Part shown: piece after piece, positions 33,324 to 38,155 of the stretch
Numbering within the stretch: the first letter of the stretch is position 1
How the letters are laid out: each line of letters begins with the position of its first letter
Assembly: GCA_013054445.1 (NCBI GenBank)
Contig: JAAMPI010000428.1
Coordinates: forward strand, 1 to 38,155
Reading direction: 5' to 3'
Source: Cudoniella acicularis
Lineage: Eukaryota > Ascomycota > Leotiomycetes > Helotiales > Helotiaceae
DNA: 38,155 nucleotides
Made by a program: the position numbers and the translations under genes
The notes under the pieces: generated by a model
The model's database searches: none
Seen by the model: only the letters and a program-made list of their open reading frames with translations
What the model was told of the DNA's origin: nothing

Positions 33324-33882
33324 GCGGTTTGGAACTTAATCAAATCAAGTACTGTCAAGGGGGGGCTCAATTGAGCACGATATCCAGCCTGAACAATCTG
33401 AGAAGTCGAGAAAGAAGTCACATGATCCACACCAGTGTCAAATTCCGGCTTGGAGATTATACCTGCATGAATCTTCTGACCAGGTGGCGACTTGCTTTCA
33501 GCTATCATATGCAAACGGAATACAGCTGATGACTGTGGGCTAGGTTTGTTCCTAATCATGTCAGTCGTTTACAAGTTGACTTTTCAGAAGGTGCCTCAAG
33601 GTCCTTCCTTCCTCCAGCGAAAGTGTCGATGGGAAGAGATAAGATAGCCGCAACTTCTCTTCAGAATTGGCAGGCCACCTGACACAAGATATGGTCTAAT
33701 ATGAAGGGTAGTTCTATTATTAATCTTTGTACACTTACCACATCTCTTTGTCCTGGGCTGTAGTCTCAAATTGTTCGAACGATGCAGTACGCAACTCTAC
33801 AAGTCTAGAAAATGACCGAACAATACCATAGTCGCTGGAGACTTGCTTGGTCGTAGGTCGAACAGTCCCACCAGAACTATCA
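33324..33882. other. intergenic, no gene seen
   Basis: 3' flank of the HET gene. The minus-strand frame 33194-33559 overlaps the HET coding end antisense and has no features. Nothing else is supported. Confidence 0.4.
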
Positions 33883-34262
33883 CACTTCCAACTGACCATC
33901 CGTTCAACAAGATATATTCTCGACTGGTTGCTGATACCATAAGCTCCACATACTATCCTCTATGATTAGCATCACGGACCCCTGCTGACACGCGACCCGA
34001 GCCTTAGCATATGCGCAGCGCTCGCTGCCTCCCTATAGCTCATCCCGCCAACACGCGCACAATTCTCCGTCCTCAACGGAACACTCAACTATAGATACCA
34101 CCATAAACAAATCTTTCCCGAATGGCTTGCGACCCTGATTATCGGTCCGCTGCCAGTTCTCATCATCCTCATGATTTGCCTTCTCGGTACTTGGGCCCTT
34201 AGCACATCCTCTAGATCATGGAAAACCAAAGCGTTAGATTTTCACTATTCTCTTCTTGGGCT
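33883..34262 (+). pseudogene. PAP2-type phosphatidic acid phosphatase, N-terminal fragment
   Basis: The N-terminal membrane part of a PAP2 lipid phosphatase is readable. After RYILDWLLIP (about 33907-33940) and some lost sequence come the hydrophobic ICAALAASL, a TAG near 34036-34038, LIPPTRAQFSVLNGTLNYRY, HHKQIFPEWLATLIIGPLPV, LIILMICLLGTWAL and TKALDFHYSLLGLG. These match the first transmembrane segments and the loop before the catalytic domain of the fungal PAP2 family. The catalytic motifs (KxxxxxxRP, PSGH, SRxxxxxHxxxD) are absent. The frame ends where LINE-like sequence begins at about 34262. The TAG fits CAG to TAG. The gene is dead; the 3' portion was not found in the window. Confidence 0.65.
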
Positions 34263-34620
34263 GGGGGACCGGAGACAGTACGGCACCTTATAATCCACTG
34301 TTCGAGAGAAGCCCACTGTAGACACCAGCTCCGGAACGAGGCACGACTAGACTTTAACCAACTACTAGTCTTAGGAAAGGGCCTAAAAAGGGTATGTAAG
34401 TGGGATTCAGTCCGGGAGACTCCGATAATTCTCTCTAGCGGGCTCTCTTCTCTACGATTAGGTAGGCCCTAATAGGTAGGAAAACGGTACTATTGGCTAC
34501 GAGGGAACTAAAGAGTATAAAGGAGACAGATAGATTTTAGGTTATTATTCTAGTAACTAGTTTTCCTAAGGACAGAATGTAAATAGATATCCTATTGTAG
34601 AAGGACAGATATAACCTAAA
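34262..34620 (+). mobile_element. 5'-truncated LINE-like (Tad-type) retrotransposon end
   Basis: The segment starts inside the PAP2 gene and encodes ETVRHLIIHCSREAHCRHQL followed by VLGKGLKRVCKW. This is the cysteine/histidine-containing tail found at the C-terminus of fungal LINE reverse transcriptases (C-terminal ETVxHxxxxC type). Downstream non-coding sequence (34478-34590) is shared with the element ending at 30004. 5' truncation is normal for LINE insertions. The precise 3' end and a target duplication could not be fixed. Confidence 0.55.
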
Positions 34621-34968
34621 AGGGAGGGAGCTCAAATGGACATCGATTTGACTAAAGAAGAAGAAGCTAAGCTGACTGAGAACGTCTTTTATCCTCCTTC
34701 GCATAGGTCACGTGCCTGCGAACCACGTGACCACATAGCGACCAACTGACTTCCCACTACACTATATAGCACTTAGCTATATTAGCGTAAAAAGATAAAA
34801 AAAATATAATTATATTTCTTAATATACAAATTTTTTATTTAAATATATTAAATATATATTAGGCGATTAGTGTTTTAAATCCGATTAATAGCTTATTAGT
34901 GATTTTTTTAGAATTTTTAAACTAATATTAGAGAGTATAAAATAAGGAGAGTGCGAGCTACTCGTTCT
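34621..34968. other. AT-rich non-coding DNA
   Basis: A GC-normal start with two CACGTG palindromes (at about 34708-34713 and 34723-34728) passes into a strongly AT-rich tract (34780-34950) that looks RIP-mutated. No gene. Confidence 0.4.
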
Positions 34969-35187
34969 TTATGTGTCACGGGTCGGCGGTGATATGCTCA
35001 ATTAAATGGTTTCCCTAAATACAAGAAGAATAATCTAAAGAAGGAATCTAAGTTAAAGCTTTCGTACGCCGATATATCCTTCGTACGAGGTATTGTTGTC
35101 TGGGTGACGATTCTTGAAGGGGCAACGCGGGTGCCTTGGGCTTAGAGGCACCAAGTCTTTGCACGGGTCTCAGCCCGTCACATTATG
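34969..35187 (+). mobile_element. solo LTR with TTATG target-site duplication
   Basis: A 209-bp element (34974-35182) begins TGTCACGGG and ends CCCGTCACA, the TG...CA ends of LTR retrotransposons, and is flanked on both sides by the identical five bases TTATG (34969-34973 and 35183-35187). No internal retroelement sequence is next to it, so it is a solo LTR left by recombination between two LTRs. The ends and duplication are read directly. Orientation is nominal. It lies about 130 bp beyond the 3' end of the second HET gene. Confidence 0.88.
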
Positions 35188-35317
35188 CTACGTAAACAAA
35201 ATGAGAAGGATCGAAATGCTTTTAAAGAGTATAGCGTTTTAATCCATTCAATAGTTTCTTCATTTGTAACTTTGTAACTTTGTACTATTCTCTGTTTTTA
35301 GGTATGGTAACGATTTT

Positions 35318-37446
35318 CTAGATGATTTTGATCCTTTCTCGCCTCGTGTATGTGCATAATTGCTGCAAAGTCCACATATCAAGCCATTCACTTTCGAACA
35401 CGCCGATTCTCTCAAAATCATCAAAGGTTTCCCGAGAAAAGTTTGCAAAGCCTTGCAAATGCTGCAATGAAGTATCCAACCCATGCCTTGGACGTCGTAA
35501 GAGTAATCCTACAGCTCGGCATTTATCGAAGCCTGCCAAGTTGTTATGACGCTCCTTCGATTGCATTTGGATATTGAGAATTATACCAGTGTTAATATGT
35601 GCATAAATTGAGTAATCCTCTTTGGAATCCAATAGAATATCAATGGTCACCGACGATCGGGCAGGAACCGTTGTGGAACTGCTAGATTCGAGAAGTGGAC
35701 TCCAAGTCACGGTCGCGCAAATGACGTTCAAACCCTGTGGAGATTCAATAGGCAATGGGATGTCAAGTAGACTTCCTTGGACAATAATATAGCCTGGTCT
35801 GATCTCTGGGTATCCACTCTCCACATTGATCTCCTCCACTACGGCGTGGCTCATATTTCGCCACTCTTGCCGCTCATGGTACCAAACTGGTCCGTCTATA
35901 GACGCCCACGACCAGGAAGGTGAGCGATATACTGGAGGGCGAGAATACGACCCTCCAGGATAAGGTCTCCACAGAAGGTCATCGAGCAGATGCCGCCTCC
36001 AAAGACCAGCGACGTAAGTATCAGCTGACGTTGCTGCGAATCGCTCCACAAGGCCCTCGAGAGCCACCAGTTTATCCCGTGGATCTGATAGATGTCGTTC
36101 GCTATACTCCTCGACCAGCCGATGCCAGAGCCCCATCAGGTTCTCATTGACTTTGAAAGGCTGCAGTAATGTTAAGTGTCCTGGGGGGGCGCTACGGTAA
36201 CCAGACTCTTTCTGTAATTTATGGCCACGGCACTCCCAATACATTTGATTTGACGCGAAGCCTAAGATGCGACGGGATAGCAAACGTTCTTGCAAAGTCC
36301 AAGCTCGCAAGTGGAGGGGACCATCGCATGAATCACTGTAATATCCATTATTTGCTTTGTCTGGTTGAAGAAACAACCGAATCGTCTCTTGGTCGGGATA
36401 AATAAGGTCAATACAAGCAAGTTTACTTGGGCGGTGTCTCAGGAATCCTTGACTATCATCTGAAGCTAGGGTTGCCGCAATCGTGAGGTATGCATTCGAG
36501 TACATGTCACACATCCTAGAGCTCTCGATCCTCCAGTCTTGTCGATCGCCTTGAATGATGCACAGAGAATCGATCCATAGATATCGTATTTTCAAGCTTC
36601 GTGTCAGAGAAACAGCATCTTGGAAAGTAGTTGGTAGAGCCTCCATCGCAAAACCACGCAGTCTCTCGAATATGGTATCACGTCGCGTCATGAAACATCT
36701 GTTTCCTCCCCAACAGTGGCTCAGCGCGATATATGGGAGACGCTCTTCCTGCTTCAGGCTTGCTGTTATGACCAGCCGAAGCGAAGGTTGACTGACATCT
36801 ATCAGCCGAGTTGGATATGAAGTCCATGACTGTGCTGAGCTGTCATTACAATGAGTGCATTCCGTCTCACATTTTTCGATCCACTGCTTTATTCTCTTCA
36901 GAGTATTAGGCCCGTTGGGATTTGGCCGAACAACGCTGGAGTAAGGCTGCTCGGTCAATTGTGGGGCTGATCCAGTTAGCCATATAAATACACATGTAAC
37001 ATGATTGGGATCTTCTCCTAACCAAAATCGGCTGCCAGTCTATGTCTATCGGGAGGCTCGGTATCCAAAATTCTGATCTTGCAGGTTTTCGCCCCCTTCT
37101 CAGACTGGAAGTAGTTCTCAATTTTCAGTAGCGAGAGGACTACAGCGTCATCCTTCAAATATTTTGCTGATACCTTGCGGTCGAACGAAAGCTCGATGGC
37201 CCGTAAAAGAAGTTGAAATAGAGCGCATTTTGGTCCCGCTTGTACACCTCTTCCAGTTCTGTGATGTGTCAACTCCCGTTCAAACCCAGCAATGGAAATA
37301 TTTATCGGGCCCCAGATGCCTTCTAAATCGTCCGAGTCGTCAAAAGGTCTCCAAGCTGAGGATTTATGCGAGTAGCCAGTGTCTCTATTGTTTCGGAGGA
37401 GAAAATCGCATGCCAGACATATACTATCATCTTCGGGTTGACTCAT
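35318..37446 (-). CDS. HET-domain protein (second, classical type)
   Basis: A 690-aa HET-domain protein. Exons 37446-37023 and 36966-35318 flank a 56-bp phase-1 intron (GTTAGG...ATCAG, with a CTAAC branch site). HET motifs after splicing: RLPYIALSHCWGG at about 217-229, IRYLWIDSLCIIQGDRQDW at about 267-285, SNAYLTIAATLASDDSQGF at about 297-315 and RAWTLQERLLSRRIL at about 361-375. The N-terminal exon has a CLAC pair and no known domain. This architecture is the common HET protein that carries a pre-domain ending in an N-x-L-x2-I-K-x-W-type segment (here NTLKRIKQWIEKC). The start at 37446 is the first ATG giving a typical N-terminus; the frame extends to 37548. The gene is intact although enclosed by a solo LTR and a transposase remnant. 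Confidence 0.9.
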
Positions 37447-37824
37447 CTCTTTAACTGATTCTGGTGATTGAGAGTAGAACTTTGCTTCTTGATACGGGAT
37501 GCGAGTGAAGAGAAGTCTTCGTGTCGCCGCCTGAGGCAAACACATCAAAAATCGCTATGCTGGCGATTAGGCGAGCCTGGGCATTCCTTCGCATTTCTTA
37601 AAAAGGGATGGAGATCGTACGAGTGCGCTGTCGGGCAACGATGTCCTACTTGACGTGCGCCACACTTGATTTTTAGCGACTCTGTCGTGCACAACTTCAG
37701 CGCACGGCCACTATATTTGCAGCGCACACTATCCCTTCGACCGGTGAGACATAGTCCACGCTAGCAAGGGGGGGTTCGCACGGACAACACAGCATAAAAT
37801 TATGTACCTTTACATACAAATTTA
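37447..37824. other. intergenic flank, no gene seen
   Basis: Upstream region of the second HET gene and 3' flank of the transposase remnant. A G7 run lies near 37770. Open frames here have no features. Confidence 0.4.
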
Positions 37825-38154
37825 TTAGCAAGATACATCATTTGAATGGTATCGCGTCCAACACTCCCCCTCCTTACAAAGGTTAATATTACAAAATATA
37901 CAACCACCATATGACCTCTTTACCTGACCCTTTACTGCCTTTCCTAAGACTTTTTGACACCTTGATTTATATGAACACCATACACAAGTAGCCTTAGGAC
38001 GCTTTTCCCAGTAATGCAAGTGCTGTAGATCAGGGCCAAATACCCTCTTACCACCTAATCCTACCCGTAAGCTTTATAACTTTACTTTTGTAGAGTATCC
38101 TAAAAGCTTACAATAAAGCTCTGTTCTGAATTGTAAGTGCGTAAGAGGACGCCC
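37825..38154 (-). pseudogene. piggyBac-like transposase (DDE_Tnp_1_7), C-terminal remnant, partial at window edge
   Basis: The minus strand encodes the end of a fungal piggyBac-like transposase. From the window edge it reads GRPLTHLQFRTELYCKLLGY, a TAA at 38076-38074, then SLRVGLGGKRVFGPDLQHL and the cysteine-rich tail with CVWC, CQKVLGK, CIFC and LCKEGECW, ending at a normal stop at 37825. This tail resembles the zinc-binding C-terminus of piggyBac-family enzymes. The internal TAA sits where a Gln is expected before the conserved LRVGLGGKR, so CAA to TAA is likely. The catalytic Asp residues would lie outside the window. It is inactive in this copy. Confidence 0.7.
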
Positions 38155-38155
38155 A

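Overview
The window reads as a piece of a filamentous ascomycete genome (Pezizomycotina; Leotiomycetes is my guess from overall protein flavour, not something I can prove). The signs are short introns of about 48-94 bp with CTAAC/CTGAC-type branch sites, Zn(II)2Cys6 regulators, HET-domain proteins, a DUF7702-type membrane protein and repeat debris that looks RIP-mutated. There are no bacterial features, no complete rRNA or tRNA genes, and no CRISPR array.

Layout. 1-2260: no convincing gene. 2261-4208 (+): concentrative nucleoside transporter in four exons, with a non-canonical GG donor on its last intron. 5012-8498: an unrecognised minus-strand open frame, then the 5' half of an amidase (frameshifted) that runs in frame into a fungal-specific transcription factor lacking its zinc cluster. 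8500-11620: AT-rich, decayed DNA holding a TPR-protein remnant, an LTR-like block with Ns, and a broken minus-strand gene for a secreted carbohydrate-binding-like protein. 11620-14490: nothing supported.

14492-28749 is the healthy part: a seven-TM DUF7702 protein (+), tail-to-tail with an intracellular GH2 beta-mannosidase (-), then a Zn2Cys6 regulator (-) divergent from a secreted beta-lactamase-like serine hydrolase (+), then a large (about 1,119 aa) fungal protein of unknown function (+). These genes look intact and each could act alone. The regulator/hydrolase pair shares about 1 kb of promoter containing a perfect dyad.

28750-38155 is accessory, transposon-rich DNA: LINE-like 3' ends, a decayed minus-strand gene, an intact HET-domain gene (+), a PAP2 phosphatase fragment cut by a LINE-like fragment, a solo LTR with a perfect 5-bp target-site duplication, a second intact HET-domain gene (-), and the C-terminal end of a piggyBac-like transposase at the window edge. 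At least five decayed genes carry stops that fit CAG/CAA-to-TAG/TAA or TGG-to-TGA changes, as expected from repeat-induced point mutation, while both HET genes stay open.
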